Of a stretch of 9,193 nucleotides of DNA, positions 1 through 5,620 are shown piece by piece. The number at the start of each line of letters is the position of its first letter. Within the stretch, counting starts at the first letter, position 1. This DNA comes from Acidobacteriota bacterium (GTDB lineage Bacteria; Acidobacteriota; Terriglobia; Terriglobales; Acidobacteriaceae), in NCBI GenBank assembly GCA_021802085.1, contig JAKAAZ010000147.1:1-9193 (forward strand). The letters are read 5' to 3'. The translations under genes were made by a program, and so were the position numbers. The notes below the pieces were generated by a model. That model had not been told where the DNA came from. It saw only the letters and a list, made by a program, of their open reading frames with translations, and searched no databases.

Positions 1-2
1 GC

Positions 3-560
3 GAACAGGTTGTCGCGCTCGACGCAACGCACCGGGATGAATTGCTGGCGCTGGGCACGCGGCATCGCGGACGGCACGACGAGCTGTTGCGTGCATTCTC
101 CTCCGGCTATCAGTTTCGCTTCGACATCCTCATGGACATCGGCGGCTTTCGCGACATGCATCGCCATCGCCGCTGCGTGCAGACGATGCAGAGTTTTACC
201 AGCGCGCATGGCTACGAAGTGCCCGAGCTTATAGCAGAGTCGGACCTGCGTGAGCCGTATGACCAGGCGGTTCGAGACGCGCAGGCGACATTTGGACAGC
301 TAGCCCAGGCCGATATTCCGGAGGCGAACGCGACGGCGCAGTACGTGCTGCCGCTGGGGACGCGCTGCCGGTCGCTCTTCAAGATGGATTTCGCCGAGGC
401 GCTCTATATCGCCGAGCTACGCAGCGCTCCGCAGGGGCACATCTCCTATCGCCGCGTTGCCTGGGAGATGTATCAGGCCATTGCCAAGCGCCATCCCGTA
501 CTGGCGCAGAATTTTCGCGTCACAGACGTCAACATCCCCATCGATCCCCTGCAGCGATAG
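3..560 (+). CDS. ThyX-family (FAD-dependent thymidylate synthase-like) protein, C-terminal part
   Basis: The reading frame is open to the left edge, so the start lies outside the window and about 185 residues are visible. ThyX enzymes make dTMP from dUMP using methylene-tetrahydrofolate and FAD. The visible part contains RHRRCVQTMQS, which fits the ThyX signature RHRx7S that binds FAD and dUMP. About 95 residues later, ELRSAPQGHISYR resembles the C-terminal ThyX block (LRxxxxAQxEIR) that carries the essential arginine. The rest of the usual signature (the NExSxRY type extension) is not recognisable. It may therefore be the second, diverged domain of a duplicated ThyX-like protein of the kind I recall from Acidobacteria, and may not be catalytic itself. 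The alternative is a complete short ThyX missing only its N-terminus. The family call is reasonably firm; activity is uncertain. Confidence 0.72.
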   Translation, partial: EQVVALDATHRDELLALGTRHRGRHDELLRAFSSGYQFRFDILMDIGGFRDMHRHRRCVQTMQSFTSAHGYEVPELIAESDLREPYDQAVRDAQATFGQLAQADIPEANATAQYVLPLGTRCRSLFKMDFAEALYIAELRSAPQGHISYRRVAWEMYQAIAKRHPVLAQNFRVTDVNIPIDPLQR

Positions 561-657
561 ATTGCCATGCAGGAACCAGAACTTTCTAAATCGCTAAAAT
601 AAATTTTGTTTCGATCGCGGCTATCTCGCTAACACGTTCACAAAATCGAAAAAGATG

Positions 658-681
658 GCGGTTGTAGCCTTAGCCGCTTTT
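658..681 (+). terminator. Hairpin with T run, possibly bidirectional terminator
   Basis: Bases 658-664 pair with 671-677 (seven pairs, two of them G-U) around a six-base loop, and TTTT follows at 678-681. On the other strand the same stem is followed after three bases by five T residues (the A run at 649-653). The hairpin lies about 100 bases from the end of both convergent transcription units, the ThyX-like gene on + and the toxin-antitoxin genes on -. It could therefore stop both. The stem is short and has wobbles, so confidence is limited. Confidence 0.4.
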
Positions 682-778
682 CATAAATATGAAGTAAGTT
701 TACTTGCCGCTCTCATTCTTGCAATGCTTGGCATGACGTTATTCATTGCGCTTGCATGGCTTAATTTCCGATCGCTGC

Positions 779-1147
779 TTAAAGTTCAGCCACCAGCGTC
801 AGTTTCTCTACGGGAGCGGCCACCATTTTGACCCTGCCGTGGCCAGGGTTCGGGGCTTCATGGGTAGTTAGAAGCCCTTTCAGTTCCAGCAGGCGCACGT
901 CTCGGCTGACGGAACTACGGTCGCGCTTCAGCCCGTTGGCAAGATCGGTGACCGAGGTCTCTCGTTGTTTCACAACCTGGTAAAGACGGACGCGCTCCGG
1001 ACTCAGCACCTTCGCCATCTCAATTGGGTCTTCAAATGCGATGGTTTTTTCAGGCTTCAGTTTCTCGCCGCGATCCAGTTTGCGAGCAAGTTCGAGCGAA
1101 CGCTTGCGAAAACCCTCCAGCCCGTCGGTATAAATTGTGAGCTGCAT
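779..1147 (-). CDS. Winged-helix antitoxin / DNA-binding protein (TumA / HVO_A0114-like)
   Basis: Predicted protein of 122 residues. Residues about 48-110 read as a winged helix-turn-helix: a helix with LSPERVRLYQVV, then TSVTDLANGL, a recognition helix around RDRSSVSRDVRLLELKGLL, and a wing (GHGRVKMVA). The N-terminal half has the LARKLDRGEKLKPEKTIAFED pattern typical of the HVO_A0114-type DNA-binding proteins that pair with TumE/DUF6516 toxins. The start at 1147 is preferred over a start 30 bases upstream. It sits two bases after the toxin stop and has AGAGGA about six bases before it, inside the toxin end, whereas the longer form would overlap the toxin gene. It is expected to neutralise the toxin and repress the shared promoter. 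The inferred operator is the inverted repeat at 1504-1530. I see no terminator immediately downstream; the nearest candidate is at 649-677. Confidence 0.7.
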   Translation of the reverse strand: MQLTIYTDGLEGFRKRSLELARKLDRGEKLKPEKTIAFEDPIEMAKVLSPERVRLYQVVKQRETSVTDLANGLKRDRSSVSRDVRLLELKGLLTTHEAPNPGHGRVKMVAAPVEKLTLVAEL

Positions 1148-1149
1148 TT

Positions 1150-1488
1150 TTAGTCCTCTTTTCTGCTTTTCTTGCATAGTTCGGCCACCTCATTGAAAAA
1201 TTTGCCAGTCAGTGCTTCGTAGCTCACGAACTCGAAATCCTCCAGCTTTCCCATGAAGTGCCAGTGATGGTGGCCATGCGCGGAGTCGTACCCCAGAACC
1301 CGTCCATTGTCCTTTTGGCAAAGGACGTGATGGATAAATGCGAGGTTATAGCGGACAACAATCCCGGCACGATCCTGCCATACCTCTTCACGAATTTTTC
1401 CGGGTCCGCGAAAGCATCCGATATGCATTTCTCGGTCGACGACCTTTTCTGCCTGGGCAGATTTGGAAGGCTGCTTCCGACGTTTCAC
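1150..1488 (-). CDS. TumE-family (DUF6516-like) toxin
   Basis: Predicted protein of 112 residues. The core runs from about residue 35 (EEVWQDRAGIVVRYNLAFI) through a conserved-looking LGYDSAHGHHHWHF stretch to a C-terminal helix (LTGKFFNEVAELCKK). The beta-rich core followed by YDxAHxHHHxH resembles the DUF6516 family, named TumE toxins in public annotation. These are encoded directly upstream of a winged-helix antitoxin, which is the arrangement here. The start is GTG at 1488, because an in-frame stop lies 12 bases upstream and no Shine-Dalgarno sequence is visible. An ATG at residue 21 is an alternative that would remove a basic Lys/Arg-rich N-terminus but leave the core intact. The biochemical target of the family is not evident from sequence. 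It diverges from ispE with 91 bases between. Confidence 0.66.
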   Translation of the reverse strand: MKRRKQPSKSAQAEKVVDREMHIGCFRGPGKIREEVWQDRAGIVVRYNLAFIHHVLCQKDNGRVLGYDSAHGHHHWHFMGKLEDFEFVSYEALTGKFFNEVAELCKKSRKED

Positions 1489-1491
1489 ATG

Positions 1492-1520
1492 TTCATACTA
1501 GCACAGGTGTGCGATATAAA
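1492..1520 (+). promoter_or_regulatory. Candidate ispE promoter
   Basis: TTCATA (1492-1497, four of six matches to TTGACA) is separated by exactly 17 bases from TATAAA (1515-1520, five of six matches to TATAAT). Initiation would fall near 1527 and give a leader of about 53 bases before the ispE ATG. A second -10-like TACAAT at 1565-1570 has no recognisable -35. The promoter overlaps the toxin-antitoxin promoter on the other strand and the inverted repeat at 1504-1530. Confidence 0.35.
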
Positions 1521-1525
1521 GTCAC
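1495..1525 (-). promoter_or_regulatory. Candidate promoter of the toxin-antitoxin pair
   Basis: Reading the - strand, TGCTAGTAT (1503-1495) has the extended -10 form TGnTAnnnT, with TAGTAT as the -10 hexamer. A weak -35-like GTGACT lies at 1525-1520, 19 bases away. Transcription would start near 1488, which is the GTG start codon itself, so the toxin mRNA may be leaderless or almost so. This agrees with the absence of a Shine-Dalgarno sequence. Only motif matching supports this. Confidence 0.3.
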
Positions 1526-1530
1526 ACCTG
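1504..1530. promoter_or_regulatory. Inverted repeat, candidate operator between divergent promoters
   Basis: CAGGTGTG (1504-1511) and CACACCTG (1523-1530) are perfect 8-base inverted arms separated by 11 bases, giving half-site centres 19 bases apart. That spacing is suitable for a dimeric helix-turn-helix protein on one face of two helical turns. The site covers the spacer and upstream part of the toxin-antitoxin promoter, and the -10 and start of the candidate ispE promoter. The neighbouring winged-helix antitoxin is the obvious candidate ligand, by inference from autoregulation in toxin-antitoxin systems. Confidence 0.5.
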
Positions 1531-1579
1531 AAACCTGCGCCGCCGGCGCGGTTAGTCGTCCATCTACAATCAATCCAGC

Positions 1580-2650
1580 ATGACCACACGGGTTCGGTCG
1601 CACGCGAAGATCAATCTTGGACTTGCCATTGGCCCGCTGCGGCCGGATGGCTACCATGGGCTGGCGACGATCTACCAGACGCTGGCGATCCATGATTTTG
1701 TGGAGGTCACGGCGATGCCGCTGGAGAGCGGCGCGGCCGGCGCGATCACGATTACCTGCAACAACAAGGATGTGCCGTGCGATGCGCGGAATACCTGCTG
1801 GAAGATCGTGGAGCGGGCGCTGGGGCGACGGAAAATTTCCGCGCAGGTGACCATCCATATTGATAAGCGGCTGCCCGTGCAGGGCGGCCTGGGAGCAGGC
1901 TCGGCCAACGCGATTGCGGCGTTGATCGGCCTGGAAAAGGAGCTTGGAATCGCCCTCCCCACTGCGGAAAACCTCCAGATCGCCGCCGAAACGGGCTCCG
2001 ATGTGCCGCTGTTTCTGGTCGGCGGCACGGTGCTGGGCCTGGGGCGTGGGGAAGAGGTTTGTCCTCTTCCGGATTTGCCGGACACCTATTGCGTGCTGGC
2101 GGTTCCTGGGGTGAGAGTTTCGACGCCGCAGGCATTTCGCGACTGGGACCAACTCCAGACAGAGAGATTTTCCGCGCAAACGACCGGGGACGCGCCAGAA
2201 AACGAATTGACCAGCGGCCTTGCTTCCGATAGGCTGGAACGGTTGGGTCGTACGTGGGCAGCGGCCTTGGTCGCCCCCCAGGAAGCTCGTACGAACGCCA
2301 CCGGTGTCTTTCCTGCAACACCAGAGGAAGACCGGGCCGAGAATCTTCTTCTCGAGCTTGTCCGCGCCGGGATCGTGAACGACTTTGAACCGGTCGTCTT
2401 CACTCAGTATCCCTCTTTGCGCGGCATCCTCGAAATTTTGAAGCAAAATTCTCAAGGTGAAAGCACTGCGATCTATGCGGCGCTTTCCGGGTCCGGCTCC
2501 GCGTTGTTCGGTTTGTATGGGACGGCGGAAGAATCGCGGGCGGCGGCGGAGCGGCTGGCGGCGCAGGGCATTGCGACGTACGAAACCAGGACGGTTGGCC
2601 GACAGGAGTACTGGCGCACCATGATCGATGGGGTCAGCGAGAGTCGGTAG
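1580..2650 (+). CDS. ispE: 4-diphosphocytidyl-2-C-methyl-D-erythritol kinase
   Basis: IspE phosphorylates the 2-hydroxyl of CDP-methylerythritol with ATP, step four of the MEP pathway to IPP and DMAPP, in the cytoplasm. It is a GHMP kinase, and all landmarks are present. The N-terminal AKINLGL motif carries Lys10. The ATP-binding glycine loop PVQGGLGAGSANA is at residues 99-111. The catalytic aspartate is Asp141 in GSDVPLFL. The third GHMP motif, ALSGSGSALFGLY, is at 301-313. Family members are usually about 280-310 residues; this one has 356. The extra length lies between STPQAFRDWD (181-190) and NDFEPVVF (267-274), where E. coli IspE has roughly 20-25 residues and this has about 75. The ATG places Lys10 exactly where the family has it, although no clear Shine-Dalgarno sequence precedes it. 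The stop is three bases before tRNA-Gln, so both probably share a transcript. Confidence 0.93.
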   Translation: MTTRVRSHAKINLGLAIGPLRPDGYHGLATIYQTLAIHDFVEVTAMPLESGAAGAITITCNNKDVPCDARNTCWKIVERALGRRKISAQVTIHIDKRLPVQGGLGAGSANAIAALIGLEKELGIALPTAENLQIAAETGSDVPLFLVGGTVLGLGRGEEVCPLPDLPDTYCVLAVPGVRVSTPQAFRDWDQLQTERFSAQTTGDAPENELTSGLASDRLERLGRTWAAALVAPQEARTNATGVFPATPEEDRAENLLLELVRAGIVNDFEPVVFTQYPSLRGILEILKQNSQGESTAIYAALSGSGSALFGLYGTAEESRAAAERLAAQGIATYETRTVGRQEYWRTMIDGVSESR

Positions 2651-2653
2651 CGT

Positions 2654-2727
2654 TGGGCGATCGACTAATGGTAGGTCAAGTGCCTTTGGAGCACTCGGTC
2701 TAGGTTCGAATCCTAGTCGCCCAGCCA
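2654..2727 (+). tRNA. tRNA-Gln (UUG)
   Basis: A full cloverleaf can be drawn. The 7-bp acceptor stem pairs TGGGCGA (2654-2660) with TCGCCCA (2717-2723). The D stem is GACT/GGTC around AATGGTA. The anticodon stem is AGTGC/GCACT with loop CTTTGGA and anticodon TTG at 2686-2688. A 4-base variable loop follows, then T stem CTAGG/CCTAG with loop TTCGAAT. The discriminator is G2724 and the CCA end is encoded at 2725-2727. Anticodon UUG reads CAA, and through wobble CAG, as glutamine. The gene begins three bases after the ispE stop, so it must be cut out of an ispE-containing transcript unless a promoter lies inside ispE. A tRNA-Gln between ispE and prs is also known from Pseudomonas. Confidence 0.95.
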
Positions 2728-2922
2728 GTTTTCGAGATGTTGCTTGTGCGGTTGCAGCAAGGTAATCGGTTTCTTAGAATTCGCTCTTCCAATGTCGCAG
2801 GGCCTGGATTGTCTGCGGCAAATCGTTTTCGGGCCTGGGCAGCTTCTTGAAAAATCTGCCGCCGCGGTTCGAGTTTGCAGTTCGGTACACCAACGCTAAC
2901 CAGCTTGGGAGGTCCAGACAAC

Positions 2923-4035
2923 ATGACGAGTGCGGACGGAGATGGGAACTTGAACGGGGAGTCAATCCTTACGATAGATGCGGACGCTCCCGCAATCACG
3001 CCGGTGACGTCCGGCTCTGTAGCTGTGGAAGCCGCAGAGTCTGGAGTGCAGGCACGAGCCGCGGCTGGGCGGAAGCGCGCCAAATCCTACAGCGAGGACA
3101 AGCGGTTCAAGATTTTCAGCGGTTCTTCGAATCTGCCGCTGGCGGAAGAGATTTGCAAATTTGTCGGGGTGCCGCTGGGCGAAGTACGCTTGCAGCGATT
3201 CTCCGACGGGGAAGTGTACTTTCAGCTTTTGGAGAATGTTCGCGGCGCGGATGTTTTTGTTGTGCAGCCGACCTGCTATCCCGTCGACCAGCATTTGCTG
3301 GAGTTGTTGATCATGATCGACGCGTTGAAGCGGGCCTCGGCCCGGCGCATCACCGTGGTGGTTCCGTATTACGGATACGCGCGACAGGATCGCAAAGACC
3401 GCCCGCGGGTGGCGATTTCTTCCAAGCTGGTGGCGGATTTGTTGACGACCGCCGGGGCGAATCGGGCGTTGCTGGTCGATTTGCACGCGGCGCAGATCCA
3501 GGGATTTTTCAATATTCCAGTGGATCACCTGTTCGCCAGCCCGGTGCTGGTGGGCTACTTTCGAGAGCTGAATCTGCCTGACCTGACGGTGGTTTCGCCG
3601 GACGCGGGGGGCGTGGAACGGGCGCGTTTCTTCGCGCAGAAAATGGAAGCGCCGCTGGCCATTGTGGACAAACGGCGGACCGACATGAACGTGACCGAAG
3701 TGATGCATGTGATTGGAGATGTGGAGGACAGGACGTGTCTTATCCTCGACGATATTGTCGATACGGCCGGCACCCTGATTAAGACCGTGGATGCGCTGCT
3801 GGAAGTCGGCGCGAAAAAAGTGTATGCCTGCGCTACCCATCCCGTGCTTTCCGGCCGCGCGATCGAACGGATTGCGGATTCGCGGCTGGAGAAGCTAGTG
3901 GTGACGAATACCATTCCGCTGCGGGAAGAAGCGCACCACACGGAAAAGATTCAAGTGTTGTCGATCGCGGGCCTGATCGGGCGCGCCATCGAGAGCATTC
4001 ATATGGAGACCAGCGTGAGCAGCTTGTTCAACTAA
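2923..4035 (+). CDS. prs: Ribose-phosphate pyrophosphokinase (PRPP synthetase)
   Basis: Prs transfers pyrophosphate from ATP to ribose-5-phosphate, making PRPP for purine, pyrimidine, His, Trp and NAD synthesis in the cytoplasm. The visible motifs are FSDGE (residues 93-97), the ATP-binding YYGYARQDRK (149-158), DLHAAQIQGFF (186-196), the flexible-loop region SPDAGGVERAR (225-235) with KRR at 250-252, and the PRPP loop CLILDDIVDTAGTL (272-285). Bacterial Prs is usually about 310-320 residues. This start gives 370, because about 58 residues precede the usual KIFSGSSN start of the fold. That extension is acidic and Ala/Thr/Ser-rich, then basic (GRKRAK), and looks disordered. ATG 2923 is chosen because GGGAGG lies ten bases upstream; a TTG 48 bases earlier would lengthen it further. 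The 195 bases between tRNA-Gln and this start hold no gene, only a weak inverted repeat (2793-2800 with 2813-2820). Confidence 0.94.
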   Translation: MTSADGDGNLNGESILTIDADAPAITPVTSGSVAVEAAESGVQARAAAGRKRAKSYSEDKRFKIFSGSSNLPLAEEICKFVGVPLGEVRLQRFSDGEVYFQLLENVRGADVFVVQPTCYPVDQHLLELLIMIDALKRASARRITVVVPYYGYARQDRKDRPRVAISSKLVADLLTTAGANRALLVDLHAAQIQGFFNIPVDHLFASPVLVGYFRELNLPDLTVVSPDAGGVERARFFAQKMEAPLAIVDKRRTDMNVTEVMHVIGDVEDRTCLILDDIVDTAGTLIKTVDALLEVGAKKVYACATHPVLSGRAIERIADSRLEKLVVTNTIPLREEAHHTEKIQVLSIAGLIGRAIESIHMETSVSSLFN

Positions 4036-4039
4036 CGCG

Positions 4040-4069
4040 ACCCCAGGTCTCAGAAACGAGACCTGGGGT
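4040..4069. repeat. Long perfect hairpin after prs
   Basis: ACCCCAGGTCTC (4040-4051) and GAGACCTGGGGT (4058-4069) form a perfect 12-bp stem closed by the six-base loop AGAAAC. It begins four bases after the prs stop. No T run follows, so it is not a standard intrinsic terminator. It could protect the prs 3' end, act as part of the rplY leader, or be a copy of a dispersed intergenic palindrome. I recall similar sequences in acidobacterial genomes but cannot verify this here. Confidence 0.6.
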
Positions 4070-4075
4070 ACCCGT

Positions 4076-4129
4076 TCCGCAGCGATGCGGACCAAACTAA
4101 TGTGGCCAGGCGAGAAACGCCCAGGCCAC
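4076..4129 (+). promoter_or_regulatory. Two further hairpins in the rplY leader
   Basis: TCCGCA (4076-4081) pairs with TGCGGA (4086-4091) around a GCGA tetraloop of the stable GNRA class. A second, longer hairpin pairs GTGGCC (4102-4107) with GGCCAC (4124-4129) and GGCG (4109-4112) with CGCC (4118-4121). It has an asymmetric internal loop (A opposite CA) and the loop AGAAA. With the palindrome at 4040-4069 these make three consecutive hairpins in the 141-base spacer ahead of rplY. The role is unknown; a control element for L25 synthesis is an inference only. Confidence 0.4.
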
Positions 4130-4176
4130 GAGAAGGGAGCGGCGCAACCCGTCGTGCCCGAAGGAAAACGAAAATT

Positions 4177-4875
4177 ATGAGCGCACCTGAAGTCGTCACG
4201 GCAACACCCCGCGAGGGGAAATTCACGAAAAATATCGCGCGCCGCGTGCGCGTCGGGGGAAACATCCCCGCAGTGGTGTACGGAGCCAAGCAGCCGTCTG
4301 TGGCCGTTACTGTCGATCCCAAACAGATTCGCCGGATCCTGCATTCCGAGTCCGGGCACAACACGATTTTCGACCTGAACGTTGCCGGTTCTGTGGCCAA
4401 AGTGATGGTGGTGGACTGGCAGAACGATCCCATCAAGGGCAACCTGATCCACATCGACATGAAGCGGATCGCGATGGACAAGGCGATGCGCGTGGAAGTG
4501 CCGATCCAGTTGCTCGGGGTTCCGGTCGGCGTACGGACCCAGGGTGGCATCCTCGATCAGGTGCTGCGCGAGATCGAGATCGAGTGTTTGCCGGCGGACA
4601 TCCCGGGACACATTGACGTGGATGTGAGCGAGCTGTCGTTTGGCATGGTGATTCGCGTGGCCGATCTGCCCCGCACCGACAAGCTGAAATTTATTACCGA
4701 TGAAGAAACCACGGTTGCCCACATCACGGCGGTGCGTGAGGAAGTGGTGGCTACGCCCGATGCCTTGGCAGCCGCGACTCCAGCGGAACCGGAAGTGGCG
4801 AAGAAAGGCAAACAGGAAACTCCTGAGGCTGGCGAAGACGGCAAGAAGGACGACAAGAAAGACGCGAAGAAGTAG
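4177..4875 (+). CDS. rplY: 50S ribosomal protein L25 (TL5/Ctc type)
   Basis: L25 binds 5S rRNA in the large ribosomal subunit. This is the long two-domain Ctc/TL5 form of 232 residues, not the roughly 94-residue E. coli form. Residues about 1-98 form the 5S-binding domain: ARRVRVGGNIPAVVYG at 21-36, HNTIFDL at 61-67, and DPIKGNLIHIDMKRI at 84-98. Residues about 103-190 form the beta-rich C-terminal domain (VEVPIQLLGVPVGV, then GGILDQVLREIEIECLP). The last 40 or so residues are a Pro/Glu then Lys/Asp-rich tail that looks unstructured. ATG 4177 is preferred, with AAGGA 11 bases upstream and the standard N-terminus of the fold nearby. A GTG at 4102 would add 25 basic residues translated from a hairpin and is unlikely. 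The pth start follows after 12 bases. Confidence 0.94.
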   Translation: MSAPEVVTATPREGKFTKNIARRVRVGGNIPAVVYGAKQPSVAVTVDPKQIRRILHSESGHNTIFDLNVAGSVAKVMVVDWQNDPIKGNLIHIDMKRIAMDKAMRVEVPIQLLGVPVGVRTQGGILDQVLREIEIECLPADIPGHIDVDVSELSFGMVIRVADLPRTDKLKFITDEETTVAHITAVREEVVATPDALAAATPAEPEVAKKGKQETPEAGEDGKKDDKKDAKK

Positions 4876-4887
4876 CGTCGGGAACGC

Positions 4888-5547
4888 ATGGGACTTTCTG
4901 GCGGCATAGATTCGAGCTTGAAATCCGGCGTCGATTCAGGCGTGACTCTGATCGTCGGCTTAGGCAATCCGGGGATTGAGTATCAGTTCACGCCGCATAA
5001 CGCCGGGTTTCTGGCAATCGATCGCCTGGCGGAACGGTGCGGTGTGGTGGTATCGAATCGACGCTCGAAGGCCTTGACTGCTTCGGCGCGAATTGCCGGC
5101 AGGCGAGTGTTGCTGGCAAAGCCGGAAACCTACATGAACCTGAGTGGGTTGTCGGTTGCAGCCTTGGCGGAGGAGTTGGAAATCGATCTGCGGCGGGAGC
5201 TGATCGTGCTGTATGACGAAGTGGCTCTTCCGCTGGGAACGATTCGCATACGCGAGCGTGGAAGCGCGGGCGGGCACAACGGGGTCACTTCCATTTCGAA
5301 TGCGGTGGGCACGGAAGAGTGGCTGCGGATTCGAATTGGGATCGCTCCGGAAGAGGAAAAGGCGGCGGAAAGCGCCCGGCAGCGTCGCAAGGATTATGTT
5401 TTGACGCCGTTTCGTAAGCGGGAGCTGGCGGTGCTGGACACAGTTCTGGATGATGTTTCGACGGCGGTGGAAGTGCTTTTAACTGAAGGCGCAGGCGTCG
5501 CGATGAACCGGTTTAATCGGCGGGCAACTGCCGAAGAGCAAGAGTGA
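4888..5547 (+). CDS. pth: Peptidyl-tRNA hydrolase
   Basis: Pth cleaves the ester bond of peptidyl-tRNAs that drop off ribosomes, freeing tRNA in the cytoplasm. The family residues are all present: Asn27 in VGLGNPG, catalytic His37 in TPHNAGF, Asn84 in KPETYMNLSG (78-87), Asp110 in LYDEVALP, and Asn131 in GGHNG. These correspond to E. coli Asn10, His20, Asn68, Asp93 and Asn114. The protein is 219 residues against a usual 190 or so. About 18 extra Ser/Gly-rich residues precede the fold, so a GTG at 4942 (residue 19) is a real alternative start that would give the standard length. The ATG has only a weak GGGAA before it. The C-terminal basic segment (NRFNRR) is typical. Its place directly after rplY matches the order prs, rplY, pth known from other bacteria. 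Confidence 0.94.
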   Translation: MGLSGGIDSSLKSGVDSGVTLIVGLGNPGIEYQFTPHNAGFLAIDRLAERCGVVVSNRRSKALTASARIAGRRVLLAKPETYMNLSGLSVAALAEELEIDLRRELIVLYDEVALPLGTIRIRERGSAGGHNGVTSISNAVGTEEWLRIRIGIAPEEEKAAESARQRRKDYVLTPFRKRELAVLDTVLDDVSTAVEVLLTEGAGVAMNRFNRRATAEEQE

Positions 5548-5620
5548 ACGATGAAGAACGGGCAACCATGGAGGTTGCGACAGGCGGGGTCAGACAGACT
5601 TTGCCGGAAACGAGAGACGA
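5548..5620 (+). promoter_or_regulatory. rpsF leader with weak inverted repeats
   Basis: This 73-base spacer contains CAACC (5565-5569) and GGTTG (5575-5579) as a 5-bp stem. Downstream, a CGG...CCG and GTC...GAC pairing leaves an unpaired internal segment. Many bacteria carry an RNA element ahead of rpsF that binds the S6:S18 complex through a stem-loop with a CCG-containing bulge. A GCCGG lies shortly before the start codon here, but I cannot confirm the consensus by eye. Confidence 0.22.

Noticed and set aside
1493..2455. A 320-codon open frame on the - strand across ispE
   Set aside because: It lies antisense to a gene with intact GHMP kinase motifs. Its translation is low-complexity and Arg/Gly-rich with no domain pattern, as expected from GC-biased codon positions.
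2962..3840. A 292-codon open frame on the - strand across prs
   Set aside because: It is antisense to a clear PRPP synthetase gene, and its product is His/Arg-rich with no recognisable fold.
4102..4176. Upstream GTG start extending L25 by 25 residues
   Set aside because: The added residues are mostly Arg/Pro/Gly encoded by a hairpin, and the ATG at 4177 has a usable AAGGA and begins the known L25 fold.
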